Assembly: GCA_965277275.1 (NCBI GenBank) | Contig: CBDICG010000001.1 | Span: 620,001 to 684,000 of the forward strand | Direction of reading: 5' to 3' | Length of the DNA stretch: 64,000 nucleotides | Source of the DNA: HLUCCA09 sp965277275 | Lineage (GTDB): Bacteria; Pseudomonadota; Alphaproteobacteria; Rhodobacterales; Rhodobacteraceae | Shown here: in pieces, positions 42,592 through 51,725 of the stretch | Numbering within the stretch: the first letter of the stretch is position 1 | How the letters are laid out: every line of letters begins with the position of its first letter | Position numbers and translations under genes: made by a program | The notes under the pieces: model-generated | Told to the model about the DNA's origin: nothing | The model's input: the letters and a program-made list of their open reading frames with translations, nothing else | Database searches by the model: none

Positions 42592-43800
42592 CTAACGGCA
42601 TGTGGCGTTGCGGCGCGCGCGCCGCTCGAAGATCCAGTCGGGCTTTGCCCCGAAATCGGCCGTCAGATTGCCGACCCAGGTCCAGCCGTCGAAGACGCCG
42701 TCATCGTCGACATCCACCTCGACCAGCTCACCATGCGCCGCACCCAGCCGGACGGCGTTGGCGAAGTCGATGCGGTCCGGGCGCGCGTCATACCGACCAC
42801 CCGCGCATGTGTGCCGCCGCATCCTGTCCGAGACCCCGGACGCCTGCGTTCGCCGAATGATCGCATCGCCATTGCAGGCAAAGCGCCGTGCCCCCTCGAT
42901 GGCTGCCGTCCGACGTGGCGGCACATGATACCCCCCGTCCGCGCCCCAGAATCCCACATCGTCTGCATGGCGCGCGTTCTGCACATTGGTGTCGATAGGC
43001 AAGCCAGGGCTGCACGTCCCGTCCCCGCTCGGTGCCCCGAACCATTCCCGGTTCACCTGGTTCTGAAAAAGGTGCCATTCCCCCGATCGGTGGACGGCGC
43101 TTATCCCCGGAAAGGCGCGCGACGCCGAAAGCCAGGAAAATGCGATGAGCGGGCGCTGTCCGTCCCGCGTGCGCGCTGCGCGCAGGATCGTTTGCGCGAG
43201 CCCGCTGCCATAGGCGCCGAGCCGGTAGCCCTCTGCGCTCAGGATTTCCTCGACCACCTGAAAGTACGTCACCATCCGCTGCCGGGTCTCGCCATCCCGG
43301 GCGTCAAGCGCGAAATCCACGCCAAAGTAGATGGCTGATCCCGTGGGCTGGCCCATGCGCCGCGCCTGCCGAACAGCGGCCTCCGCATCGAGGCGCGCCT
43401 CCTCCGACACGCCGCGCGCCTGGAGCGTCGGGCGGCATGCGGCATCGGGAAGGATGTCGCCAGCGCGGGAGCGGCCTTCAAACTTGGCGGGGGAGTTGTT
43501 GAAGTACTGGTAGATTGAGAGGATCGCCATGCCGCGCGACAGGATCTGCGCCACTTCACTGCCGGGGTCATCGGGAAGGCCCTGATCGATCAATCGTTTC
43601 TCGGTCAGCCCCATCGCGGCCTGACTGCATCGGGCATAGTAGCGCCCGATGACGGTGACGCCCCGGGCTTGAAGCTGATCGAGATAGGGCCGCGTGTCCC
43701 ACGCCGTGTCGATGATCGCGATGCGGTCCTCGGCCGTGACACGGCCGGGGAGTGAGAGAAATGCCAGCAGCACGAGTGTAGCCCCGAAGGCGCGTCGCAT
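42592..43800 (-). CDS. Secreted DUF1906 (Rv2525c-like, glycoside-hydrolase-like) protein
   Basis: A 402-residue protein from ATG 43800 with a signal peptide (MRRAFGATLVLLAFLSLPGRVTA). Residues about 25-280 form a TIM-barrel-like DUF1906 domain: IAIIDTAWDTRPYLDQLQARG, VIGRYYARCS, GMAILSIYQYFNN, SAIYFGVDFALDA, LGAYGSGL and a terminal WHLFQNQ. The C-terminal 100 residues are Arg/Cys-containing and of unknown type, with a DVDDDGVFDGWTWVG segment. DUF1906 proteins are predicted to act on cell-wall or extracellular glycans. It precedes the AKR-RidA gene end by about 160 bases in the same direction. Confidence 0.75.
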   Translation of the reverse strand: MRRAFGATLVLLAFLSLPGRVTAEDRIAIIDTAWDTRPYLDQLQARGVTVIGRYYARCSQAAMGLTEKRLIDQGLPDDPGSEVAQILSRGMAILSIYQYFNNSPAKFEGRSRAGDILPDAACRPTLQARGVSEEARLDAEAAVRQARRMGQPTGSAIYFGVDFALDARDGETRQRMVTYFQVVEEILSAEGYRLGAYGSGLAQTILRAARTRDGQRPLIAFSWLSASRAFPGISAVHRSGEWHLFQNQVNREWFGAPSGDGTCSPGLPIDTNVQNARHADDVGFWGADGGYHVPPRRTAAIEGARRFACNGDAIIRRTQASGVSDRMRRHTCAGGRYDARPDRIDFANAVRLGAAHGELVEVDVDDDGVFDGWTWVGNLTADFGAKPDWIFERRARRNATCR

Positions 43801-43962
43801 ATCCTGCCCCGTGGTTTTTGCGCCGCCACCCGCCGCGCGGCACGACATCATACACCGCCGTACGCCCGCCACCAATGCGGTGCTGGCCCGACACGTCGCC
43901 ACATGGTTGCGCGGGGTGACGTACGGATCAATCCACATTGGGGCCAGCGCCCCGCGGACCCG

Positions 43963-45423
43963 TCATGGCACCAGCATGGCCTCGGCTTCGATCTCGACAC
44001 GATACCCGCCGATGAGGCCGGCGACGACGACGAGCGTGTTGGCCGGCTTTACCGCTCCGAAGATCCGGCCATGGGCCTCGGACACCACTTCGACATCGGC
44101 CTCGTCGGTGATGTATATCCGGGTTCGCACGACGTTCTCTGCGGATGCGCCAAGGGCCGACAGAGCGGCGAGGATCTTGTCCAGCACGAACACGGTCTGC
44201 GCCCCGGCATCCTCCGGTGCGACGATGCGATCGATGCCCGCCGTGGCGGTCGTTCCGGACACGAGGATCCTGTCGCCCACCTGCCGTGCGCGGCAATAGC
44301 CGGCGATATCTTCCCATTGCGAGCCGCTCAGGACACGCCGCCCGCCCTCCGCGACGGGCTCGGCGTCGTGGGGCAACGGCATGGCATCGAGGTGGTGGCT
44401 GAGATCCCCGGACGCGGTCAGGAACGGAGGGCGTCGATATTCGTCTCCGCAATCGCCGGGGATGGGGGTCGTCCCGGCGAAGGCCGCGTCGAGGCGCGCG
44501 CGATCCTCGGCATCCAGTGCGAAGGTGAAGAGCCGCTCATTGTCGGCGGTGTGCACCCGCTCACCGAGGCGCGCGCCCACGATGACCCCTGCCACGGACG
44601 CGTGTTCGAGGACCCACCGTGTCGCGACGTTGGCAATCGAAACGCCGTGCCGCCTCGCGATAGTGTCGGCAGCCTGCAGGATGCCCTGGAACGCCTCCCA
44701 GCCGCCCGCCGTGTCGATGAACCGCTTGTACTTCATCTTCGACCAGTCGGAGATCTCCGCAGGCTCGGGCACGCCCAACCATCGCTCCGACAGAAAACCG
44801 CCGCAGAGCGTGCCATAGGCCAGAAGGCGCGTGTTTCCTTCCGCCGCGAGGGCCGAGAGCGGCCCCGCCGCCCGTCGATCCACCAATGAAAACGAGACCT
44901 GGTTGGTCAGGAGCGGCACTCCATCCGAGAGCGCGACCGCGAGATGGGCGGCGTCGAAGTTCGTCACGCCGATCTCGGCGATCAGACCCTCGTCGCGCAA
45001 GCGCGCAAGCTCATGGAGCGCGTCGAGCCACGCAGGGTGCAGAAAGCTCCACCAGTGGAATTGCAGCAGATCCACCCGATCGACCCCAAGCCGGGCGAGG
45101 CGGTCGTTGACACCGGCGCGCACGATCCCGGGCGTCATCGGGCCCGGCGCCGGGCACCACTTGGTGAACGCCAGCGGCCGCGGCGCGTGCGCCCGCTTCA
45201 TCAGGCGGCCTGCGATAATCTCGGCACTGCCGTAGTGATCGGCCATATCGAACGTATCGAAACCACGGGACGCATAGGCCTCGAGCCAGTCTGCCCCCTT
45301 GTCCGGGTCGATCTCGGGGCCCTCTTTTTCGATGTCGGCAACCTGCCAGAGGCCGGTCAGCACACGGGAGATCTCCAGCCGCTCGGACAGTTGCAGGCGA
45401 TCGGGGGGATTGGGCGCGGTCAA
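43963..45423 (-). CDS. Aldo/keto reductase fused to a RidA-like domain
   Basis: The 486-residue chain has two domains. Residues 1-330 are an aldo/keto reductase with FDTFDMADHYGSAE (catalytic Asp and Tyr), FTKW (Lys) and LLQFHWW (His near 124), plus the GVIVGAR NADPH site. Residues about 365-486 are a RidA/YjgF domain (RILVSGTTA; LSALGASAENVVRTRIYITD; AVKPANTLVVVAGLI; VEIEAEAML). The RidA substrate Arg (normally in P-A-R-S) is replaced by PANT, so imine deaminase activity of the classic type is doubtful. It diverges from the TIGR04076-AKR-liv operon across 134 bases. Confidence 0.9.
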   Translation of the reverse strand: MTAPNPPDRLQLSERLEISRVLTGLWQVADIEKEGPEIDPDKGADWLEAYASRGFDTFDMADHYGSAEIIAGRLMKRAHAPRPLAFTKWCPAPGPMTPGIVRAGVNDRLARLGVDRVDLLQFHWWSFLHPAWLDALHELARLRDEGLIAEIGVTNFDAAHLAVALSDGVPLLTNQVSFSLVDRRAAGPLSALAAEGNTRLLAYGTLCGGFLSERWLGVPEPAEISDWSKMKYKRFIDTAGGWEAFQGILQAADTIARRHGVSIANVATRWVLEHASVAGVIVGARLGERVHTADNERLFTFALDAEDRARLDAAFAGTTPIPGDCGDEYRRPPFLTASGDLSHHLDAMPLPHDAEPVAEGGRRVLSGSQWEDIAGYCRARQVGDRILVSGTTATAGIDRIVAPEDAGAQTVFVLDKILAALSALGASAENVVRTRIYITDEADVEVVSEAHGRIFGAVKPANTLVVVAGLIGGYRVEIEAEAMLVP

Positions 45424-45557
45424 GTGATCCTCCGGACTAAGGGCTTGGGCGGCACGCGATTGGGCCTTGAGGGCCCCGCCACTTCCGCTAACGTACCCGA
45501 GTTACTTGAGAACACGCGCTGCCGTCCAGTGGATCCGGCCGCGCTTGAGGGGGATGG

Positions 45558-45956
45558 ATGGAATTGGCCGGTGGGGACGACACGGGAAGCGAAAGCGGCC
45601 CGGGATTCTGGCTTTATGATCTGGAGGTCGAAACGATCCTCGACGGCCGCACGCCTGTGTGCCGCCACGTCGAGGGAGAGCGCTTCCGGGTCGAGGGCGA
45701 GGCACTTGTCTTCGAGGCGGGCACGCGGGTGTCGATGTACGCGCTTGCGGCTCTTCTGCCGCTCCTGCCCGCCAAGCAGCGACCGACCGATGCCCATGAC
45801 TGGATGAGCACGGATGCCGAGGTCGCCTGCCCCGATCCGCATTGTGGCGGGCGGTTCCGGATCACGCGCGCCGGAAAGCGCTGGTTCGACCATGCGGCCA
45901 CAACAGGTCTGCCCGACGCGCGCGGCACCCCCTACTGGAAGTCGGACAACGCATGA
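45558..45956 (+). CDS. TIGR04076-family small protein
   Basis: A 132-residue protein with the family pattern DLEVETILDGRTPVCRHVEGERFRVEG, VSMYALAALLPLLPAKQR and STDAEVACPDPHCGGRFRI. Conserved Cys at about 36, 94 and 98 and a His could bind metal, though this is unproven. TIGR04076 proteins are of unknown function and often sit next to aldo/keto reductases. Here the stop overlaps the start of the aldo/keto reductase at 45953 by 4 bases. First gene of an operon reading into the ABC importer. Confidence 0.75.
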   Translation: MELAGGDDTGSESGPGFWLYDLEVETILDGRTPVCRHVEGERFRVEGEALVFEAGTRVSMYALAALLPLLPAKQRPTDAHDWMSTDAEVACPDPHCGGRFRITRAGKRWFDHAATTGLPDARGTPYWKSDNA

Positions 45957-47035
45957 GTGTGGAAACCGCGACGCTCGCCCCGGGCTATGCGATCTCTCGG
46001 GTGATCAAGGGCGGCTGGCAGCTTGCGGGCGACCATGGCCCCGTCGACCGGGGCGAAGCGATCCGCGACATGGAGGCGTTCCTCGACGCGAGCATCGTCA
46101 CCTTCGATTGCGCCGACATCTACACGGGTGTCGAGGAGATGATCGGTGATTTCATTGCCGATGTGCGGGCGCGGCGGGGGGCGGAGGTCGCGAACCGGGT
46201 GCAGGTTCATACCAAGCTGGTGCCGGATCTCGGGCGTCTCGAAGAGATCACGCAGAATGATGTGGAGGCCATCATAGACCGCTCGCTGGCGCGGCTGAAG
46301 ATCGAGCGGCTGCATCTGGTGCAGTTCTACTGGTGGGATCTCGCGCGGGGCGACGCGGCAGCGGCTTTCGATGCGGCAAGACGCGCGCGCGATGCGGGCA
46401 AGATCGCGCATCTTGGGGTCACGAACTGGGATGTCGCGGAGACGCGAGTGTTCGTCGAGAGCGGGATCGACCTTGTGTCGACCCAGGTACAGTATTCCCT
46501 CCTCGACAGGCGCCCCGCCAATGGCCTCGCCGCCTGGGGTGCCGCGCAGAACGTGCAGTTGCTCTGCTATGGCACGCTGGCCGGGGGCTTTCTGACCGAG
46601 CGCTGGCTCGGGCAGCCCGATCCGGGCTTCGCCTTTGAAAACAGGAGCCTCGTCAAGTACCGGCTGATCATCGACGAGTTTGGCCCATGGGAGCGCTTCC
46701 AGGAGTTGCTCGGCACCCTGAAGGCCATCGGAGACAAACACTGCGTCTCGTTGTCGAGCGTCGCGACCCGTTGGGTACTCGATCGGCCGCAGGTGGCGGC
46801 GGCGATTGTCGGGGCGCGCTATGCGCGGCACTTGCCCCTCACGCTCGAGGTTTTCGCACTCACCCTCGACGCGGAGGATCGCACCGCCGTCGACGCGCTG
46901 CTCGCGTCCGCCCCCGGGCCGCAGGGGCCTGTCTTCGGGCTGGAGCGCGACCGCAACGGGCGGCATGGCCGCATCATGAAGTACAACCTCAACACCCGAC
47001 CCGACGATACGGTGCTTGGGGGTAGCGGTGGCTGA
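45953..47035 (+). CDS. Aldo/keto reductase with substituted catalytic histidine
   Basis: A 360-residue TIM-barrel oxidoreductase. The catalytic Asp and Tyr are in FDCADIYTGVEE (about residues 51-62) and Lys in VHTKLVPD (near 85). The usual catalytic His is Tyr: HLVQFYWWD near residue 126. The NADPH site appears as AAIVGARYARHL near 285. It resembles the AKR half of the divergent fusion at 43963 (both have RWLG, LLDRRPA/LVDRRAA, YGTL-GGFL). It overlaps the ABC ATPase gene downstream by 8 bases. The substrate is unknown. Confidence 0.85.
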   Translation: MSVETATLAPGYAISRVIKGGWQLAGDHGPVDRGEAIRDMEAFLDASIVTFDCADIYTGVEEMIGDFIADVRARRGAEVANRVQVHTKLVPDLGRLEEITQNDVEAIIDRSLARLKIERLHLVQFYWWDLARGDAAAAFDAARRARDAGKIAHLGVTNWDVAETRVFVESGIDLVSTQVQYSLLDRRPANGLAAWGAAQNVQLLCYGTLAGGFLTERWLGQPDPGFAFENRSLVKYRLIIDEFGPWERFQELLGTLKAIGDKHCVSLSSVATRWVLDRPQVAAAIVGARYARHLPLTLEVFALTLDAEDRTAVDALLASAPGPQGPVFGLERDRNGRHGRIMKYNLNTRPDDTVLGGSGG

Positions 47036-47813
47036 GCCGATCCTGTCGGTAAAGGGGTTGAGCCGCAGCTTCGGCCCGATGCGCGCAGTCGATGACGTGT
47101 CGCTCGACATCCGCGCGGCGTCCATCACCGGGCTGATCGGGCCAAACGGGGCGGGAAAGTCCACGTTCTTCAACTTGTTGACCGGGGCCCTTCCCCCGGA
47201 CGCCGGTCAGGTTACGCTCAAGGGGCACGACGTGACGGGGTTGAGCCCGGATCGGCTTTTTGCCCTCGGGCTCGGGCGCACGTTCCAGATCCCGCGCCCC
47301 TTTGCGAAGATGAGCGTGCTGGAGAACGTCATGCTCGCACCGACCGGTCAGGCCGGCGAGACGGTGATGGGCCCTTTCCTGAGACGTGGGCGCATGGCCG
47401 CGCAGGAGCGGCGCATCCGCGAGCGGGCGCTCGAGGTGCTCGACTTCGTCACTCTCGGGGCGCTCGCGGATCACCCGGCGGGCAAGATCTCCGGCGGGCA
47501 GATGAAGCTCCTGGAACTCGCGCGCGTGATGATGGGCGAGCCCTCGCTGATCCTGCTCGACGAGCCCGCGGCCGGGGTGAACCCTGTCCTGACAGAGACC
47601 CTGATCGGCAAGATCGAGGAGCTGAACCGTCAAGGCACGACCTTTGTCATCATCGAGCACGATATGGATTTCGTGATGCGCCACTGCGATCCGGTCATCG
47701 CGCTCGCTGAAGGGCGCGTGGTGTTCGAGGGCACGTCGGAAGAGGCGCTGGCCAACCCGATCCTGCTGGACGCCTATCTCGGCGCGCGTGAGGGGGAGGA
47801 CGCGCATGTCTGA
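47028..47813 (+). CDS. Branched-chain-amino-acid-type ABC transporter ATPase (LivG)
   Basis: A 261-residue ATPase from GTG 47028, which lies inside the end of the aldo/keto reductase. Walker A GPNGAGKST, signature ISGGQMKLLELARVM, Walker B LILLDEPAAGVNP, and the LivG-type GRTFQIPRPFAKMSVLENVM and IEHDMDFVM segments are present. It forms, with the next four genes, a complete HAAT importer. The family transports branched-chain amino acids, amides, urea and aromatic compounds. The substrate here is not determined, and co-transcription with AKR and TIGR04076 suggests something other than leucine. Confidence 0.92.
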   Translation: MAEPILSVKGLSRSFGPMRAVDDVSLDIRAASITGLIGPNGAGKSTFFNLLTGALPPDAGQVTLKGHDVTGLSPDRLFALGLGRTFQIPRPFAKMSVLENVMLAPTGQAGETVMGPFLRRGRMAAQERRIRERALEVLDFVTLGALADHPAGKISGGQMKLLELARVMMGEPSLILLDEPAAGVNPVLTETLIGKIEELNRQGTTFVIIEHDMDFVMRHCDPVIALAEGRVVFEGTSEEALANPILLDAYLGAREGEDAHV

Positions 47814-48537
47814 TCCGGTTCTCGTCGCGGACGGCGTGACAGCGGGCTACGTGCCCGACCTTCCGATCCTGCACGACGTATCGCTCCGCGCGGGGGCGGG
47901 CCAGATCACGCTGATTATCGGCCCCAATGGGGCGGGCAAATCAACGATGATCAAAGCCATCGCCGGGCTGATCGCTGTGAGCGCGGGGCGCATCTGCGTC
48001 AGCGGCACAGATATCACGGGCATCCGGCCAGACCAGCTTGCCGCGCATGATGTGGCCTATGTCCCGCAGACGGACAACATCTTTCGCAGCCTCACGATCG
48101 AGCAAAACCTCGCCCTTTCGCTGCGCCGCGCATCGGGAGAGGCCGCGCCGCGGCTCGACGCGCTCTATGCGCAGTTTCCCGCGCTCGCGGAAAAGCGGCG
48201 CGACAAGGCCGGCACGCTCTCGGGCGGGCAGCGCCAGTTCCTCGCCATCGCGATGGCACTGGCGACGTCGCCGCGGCTGATCCTGATGGACGAGCCCTCC
48301 GCCGGGCTTTCGCCCAAGGCCGCGCAGGAGGTGCTGGAACATGCGCGCCAGCTGACGCGCGCGGGCGTGTCTATCCTGCTCGTGGAGCAGAACGTGAACC
48401 AGGCGCTGCGCCTGTCGGACTATTGCTACATCTTCGCCGAGGGCCGCAACCAGCTCGACGGCCCGGCGCAGGAGCTTCTGAGCGACCCGGTGGTGGGGCA
48501 GATCTACCTTGGCGGGCGCAGGGTCGGGGCGGCATGA
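47806..48537 (+). CDS. Branched-chain-amino-acid-type ABC transporter ATPase (LivF)
   Basis: A 243-residue ATPase from ATG 47806, overlapping livG by 8 bases. Walker A GPNGAGKSTM, YVPQTDNIFRSLTIEQNL typical of LivF, signature LSGGQRQFLAIAMAL, Walker B LILMDEPSAGLSP and the LVEQNVNQAL switch region. It would pair with the LivG-type subunit to power import through LivH/LivM. The stop overlaps the next start by 4 bases. Confidence 0.92.
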   Translation: MSDPVLVADGVTAGYVPDLPILHDVSLRAGAGQITLIIGPNGAGKSTMIKAIAGLIAVSAGRICVSGTDITGIRPDQLAAHDVAYVPQTDNIFRSLTIEQNLALSLRRASGEAAPRLDALYAQFPALAEKRRDKAGTLSGGQRQFLAIAMALATSPRLILMDEPSAGLSPKAAQEVLEHARQLTRAGVSILLVEQNVNQALRLSDYCYIFAEGRNQLDGPAQELLSDPVVGQIYLGGRRVGAA

Positions 48538-49448
48538 TACAGAGCCTTCTCGACGGCATCCTCACCGGCTCCTACCTGTCGCTCGGCGCGATCGGGCTGA
48601 CGCTGGTGATGCACATTTTGCGGTTCGCCAATTTCTCTCACGCGGAGCTTCTGTCGCTCGGCGCCTATGCGGCGCTGGTCTGTGACGCGCTGGTGACAGC
48701 ACTCGTCCCTGTCTTTGCCACCAAGCTCGGCCCCCTGTCGCTGACAGGGGCGCTGCTTCTGGCGATCGTCGTCTCGATGGTGGTGACAGGGATCTCTGCC
48801 GTCGTGCTCGACAAGCTGGTCTTCAAACGGGTGCGCGAAAAGGGGCAGGAACTCTCGATGGTGTTCGCCAGTTTCGGCATGGCGCTGGTGATCCGCAACG
48901 TGATCGGCCTGATTTTCGGCCTGAGCCCGGAGCTCTACTCCAAGGACATCGCCTTTGCCGTCATCCTCAGCCGCGACCCGCTGATCCTTGTGAAGCCGGA
49001 CCAGGTGTTTGTTCTGATCGCGGCCCTTTGCCTGATGATGCTGCTCCACCTGATCCTGTCGCGCACGACCTTCGGCTTTTCGCTGCGCGCCGTTGCCGAA
49101 AACCCGTCGCTGGCGCAGGTCAACGGCGTGAACCTCAACCGCACGATAATGGCAGTCTGGCTGATCGGCGGGGCGCTCGCGGCGGCGGCGGGCGTGTTCT
49201 ACGGGCTGAGCCACCAGCTCATACCCGTGATGGGGCGTGATCTGGTGCTGCCGATCTTCGCGGCCACGATCGTGGGCGGCATCGGCAGCGTCTACGGTGC
49301 GGTGCTGGGCGGTTTCATCGTCGGGATCGCGGCGAACATGTCCGTCCTTGTGCTGCCGGCGGGCTACACGCCCTCGATCCCGTTCCTGCTGATCCTCGCG
49401 GTGCTGATCATCCGCCCGCACGGGCTCTTCGGGGAGGCGCGGGCATGA
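48534..49448 (+). CDS. ABC transporter permease, LivH family
   Basis: A 304-residue permease with about eight membrane helices. It begins LLDGILTGSYLSLGAIGLTLV, followed by ILRFANFSHAELLSLGAY, the segment typical of LivH, and carries FGFSLRAVAENPSLAQVNGVN (coupling region) and TIVGGIGSVYGAVLGGFIVG. It overlaps livF and livM genes by 4 bases each, so it is translated as one unit with them. Confidence 0.92.
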   Translation: MIQSLLDGILTGSYLSLGAIGLTLVMHILRFANFSHAELLSLGAYAALVCDALVTALVPVFATKLGPLSLTGALLLAIVVSMVVTGISAVVLDKLVFKRVREKGQELSMVFASFGMALVIRNVIGLIFGLSPELYSKDIAFAVILSRDPLILVKPDQVFVLIAALCLMMLLHLILSRTTFGFSLRAVAENPSLAQVNGVNLNRTIMAVWLIGGALAAAAGVFYGLSHQLIPVMGRDLVLPIFAATIVGGIGSVYGAVLGGFIVGIAANMSVLVLPAGYTPSIPFLLILAVLIIRPHGLFGEARA

Positions 49449-50413
49449 TCGGCGTCATCTCGTATCTGGTGTTCTTCGCCACGACCGCGTCGATCCTCGC
49501 CATCGCTGTCCTTGGGCTGAACCTGCAATGGGGCAACACGGGCCTTTTCAATGGGGGCGTCGTCGCATTCTTCGGTGCGGGCGCCTACGGCACGCTGATC
49601 TTGGGCGGCACACCGCAGGAAGGGCATCTGGGGGGCTATGAGCTGCCTTACCTGATGGCCCTGCTGGGGGGCATGGCACTCGCGGGGCTGATGGCGTGGG
49701 TCGTGGGGCTGCTGACGCTGAGGCTCAGGCACGACTATCTCGCCATCGCGACCTTCGGCGTGGCAGTGGCCTTCGAGAACCTGATGCGCAACGCCGAGTG
49801 GCTGGCGGGCGGCGCAAAAGGCGTGCGCGGGTTCGAGCGTCCCCTGCGCGATGCGTTGGGCGACGGCTTCACCTACAACCTGCTCTTTTTCCTTGTGGTG
49901 CTGGCGATCCTCGTGCTCGTGTACCTCTTTCTCGAGCGGCTTGTATCGTCGCCCTTCGGACGCCTCTTGCGCGCCATTCGCGAAGACGAAGACGCTGCGC
50001 GCTCGCTGGGCAAATCCCCCTCCCGCGTGCGGCTGACGGCGTTCGTCACCGGCTCCGTGATCCTCGGCCTCGCGGGCGGTCTTTACGGGACGTTCTACGC
50101 CTTCGTCAGCCCGCAGGACGTGCTGCCCATGCTCACCTTCCAGATCTGGGCGATGCTGATCGTGGGCGGTGCGGGAAACAACCGGGGCGCCATCCTCGGC
50201 GCCTTCCTGATCTGGGGCGCGTGGACAGCGTCGGGCTGGGCGCTCTCGCGCTTCGCCCCGATCGAAGCGCAGCTCTATACCGGCTCGATCCAGTTTGTTT
50301 TGATCGGATCGGTGATTGTCGGCATGTTGCTCTGGCGGCCCCAGGGGCTTTTTCCGGAGCGGCTGGTCGTATCGCAAGCGGGGACACCCCCAACAACAAA
50401 ACAGGGAGCTTGA
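49445..50413 (+). CDS. ABC transporter permease, LivM family
   Basis: A 322-residue permease with about nine helices and LivM hallmarks: AVLGLNLQWGNTGLFNGG, LRLRHDYLAIATFGVA, SPFGRLLRAIREDEDAARSLGKSP (coupling helix) and MLIVGGAGNNRGAILGAF. Forms the heteromeric channel with the LivH-type protein. The solute-binding protein gene starts 2 bases after its stop. Confidence 0.92.
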   Translation: MIGVISYLVFFATTASILAIAVLGLNLQWGNTGLFNGGVVAFFGAGAYGTLILGGTPQEGHLGGYELPYLMALLGGMALAGLMAWVVGLLTLRLRHDYLAIATFGVAVAFENLMRNAEWLAGGAKGVRGFERPLRDALGDGFTYNLLFFLVVLAILVLVYLFLERLVSSPFGRLLRAIREDEDAARSLGKSPSRVRLTAFVTGSVILGLAGGLYGTFYAFVSPQDVLPMLTFQIWAMLIVGGAGNNRGAILGAFLIWGAWTASGWALSRFAPIEAQLYTGSIQFVLIGSVIVGMLLWRPQGLFPERLVVSQAGTPPTTKQGA

Positions 50414-50415
50414 AG

Positions 50416-51678
50416 ATGCCAAACGGAAAACACCTGCTCGCCGGCCTCGGCGCGGCGCTCGCGATGAGCATGTTCGGAGGTGCGGCGCACGCGCAGGATT
50501 GCACGACGAAGATCGGCGCGGTTCTGCCAACATCGGTCGACTGGGGCAGGCCCATCGCCGAGACTGCGCAGTTCGCGGTCGATCAGGTGAATGCGGCGGG
50601 CGGCGCCGCGGGCTGCGAGATCGAGATGGTGCTGCGCGACACGCAGGTCGACCCGAAGGTCGGCGTGGATGCGGCCAAGGCGCTCGTGGATCTCGAGGGC
50701 GTGGACGTGCTGCTCGGTGCGGTGTCGTCGGGTGTGTCGATGCCGATCCTGACCTCGGTGACCGTGCCGGGCGGCGTGATGCAGATGTCGTGCTGCTCGT
50801 CGTCGACGGCCTTCACCGGGCTCGCGGAAGAGGGCAAGACGGATGGCCTCTGGTTTCGCACCTTCGCCACGACCGGTGTGCAATCGGCCGTGGGCGCCAA
50901 GGTGGCGCAGGACAAGGGCTTCGAGACCGTCGCGATCCTCTACAAGAACGACGACTGGGGTCAGGACATGGCGCGCCTGATCGCCGCCGACTTCGCCGCT
51001 GTCGGGGTCGAGGTGACCGCGACGGTCGCGATCAACGATGCCCAGCCCTCCTACCGCGCGGAAGTGACGGAGGCGCTCGGCACCCAGCCAGAGGCGCTCT
51101 ATCTCGCGCTCTATCCGGCGGAAGGCACCTCGGCGGTGCGCGAGTGGATCTCGCTTGGCGGAACCCAGAACATGATCCTCGCCAACTCGCTGAAATCCGA
51201 CGAATTCCGCGACAACGTCGGGATGCAGTACCTCGGCAACGCGCTCGGGACCGACACCGCGTCGCCCCGCTCCGATAGCGCCGATGCGTTCGTGGCGGCC
51301 TATGTTGAGCGCTTCGGCTCCGAGCCGAATGGCCCTGGCCTCGCCAACAGCTACGACGCGGCGATGATTGCCCTGCTGGCGATGGAAGCAGCCGGGCCGG
51401 ATGCGAGCGGTGCCGACGTGGCGGCGGCAGTGGCGCGCGTGACCGATCCCGGAGGCACGCCCGTGAGCGCGAATACGGCCGGCTTCGAGGCCGCGAAGGC
51501 GGCGCTCGCCGACGGTGGCAGCGTGATGTACCAGGGCGCGACCGGCAACGTCCGGTTCGACGGCAACGGAGACGTGTCGGCGCCCGCGGTCGTTTGGTCC
51601 TTCAGCGAGGACGGCACCGATGAGGTGGAGTACATCACCCTCGAAGAGGTCGACGCGTTCATCGCCTCGTTGAATTGA
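50416..51678 (+). CDS. Periplasmic binding protein of the HAAT-type importer (LivJ/LivK family)
   Basis: A 420-residue exported protein from ATG 50416 with a signal peptide (MPNGKHLLAGLGAALAMSMFGGAAHA). The mature protein has the type I SBP pattern: IGAVLPTSVDWGRPIAE, AVDQVNAAGGAAGCEIEMVLRD, DVLLGAVSSGVSMPI, LYKNDDWGQDMARL and an ANSYDAAMIALLAMEAAG segment. It is the last gene of the five-gene importer and is followed at once by a strong terminator, so the operon 45558-51678 is closed at both ends. Confidence 0.92.
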   Translation: MPNGKHLLAGLGAALAMSMFGGAAHAQDCTTKIGAVLPTSVDWGRPIAETAQFAVDQVNAAGGAAGCEIEMVLRDTQVDPKVGVDAAKALVDLEGVDVLLGAVSSGVSMPILTSVTVPGGVMQMSCCSSSTAFTGLAEEGKTDGLWFRTFATTGVQSAVGAKVAQDKGFETVAILYKNDDWGQDMARLIAADFAAVGVEVTATVAINDAQPSYRAEVTEALGTQPEALYLALYPAEGTSAVREWISLGGTQNMILANSLKSDEFRDNVGMQYLGNALGTDTASPRSDSADAFVAAYVERFGSEPNGPGLANSYDAAMIALLAMEAAGPDASGADVAAAVARVTDPGGTPVSANTAGFEAAKAALADGGSVMYQGATGNVRFDGNGDVSAPAVVWSFSEDGTDEVEYITLEEVDAFIASLN

Positions 51679-51697
51679 GGCGGATCGCAGCGCCGGA

Positions 51698-51725
51698 GCG
51701 GCCCGTTTATCGGGCCGCTTGTTTC
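51698..51725 (+). terminator. Intrinsic terminator of the importer operon
   Basis: Eight perfect G-C-rich pairs GCGGCCCG / CGGGCCGC around the loop TTTAT, followed by TTGTTTCT, 19 bases after the binding-protein stop. Confidence 0.9.
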
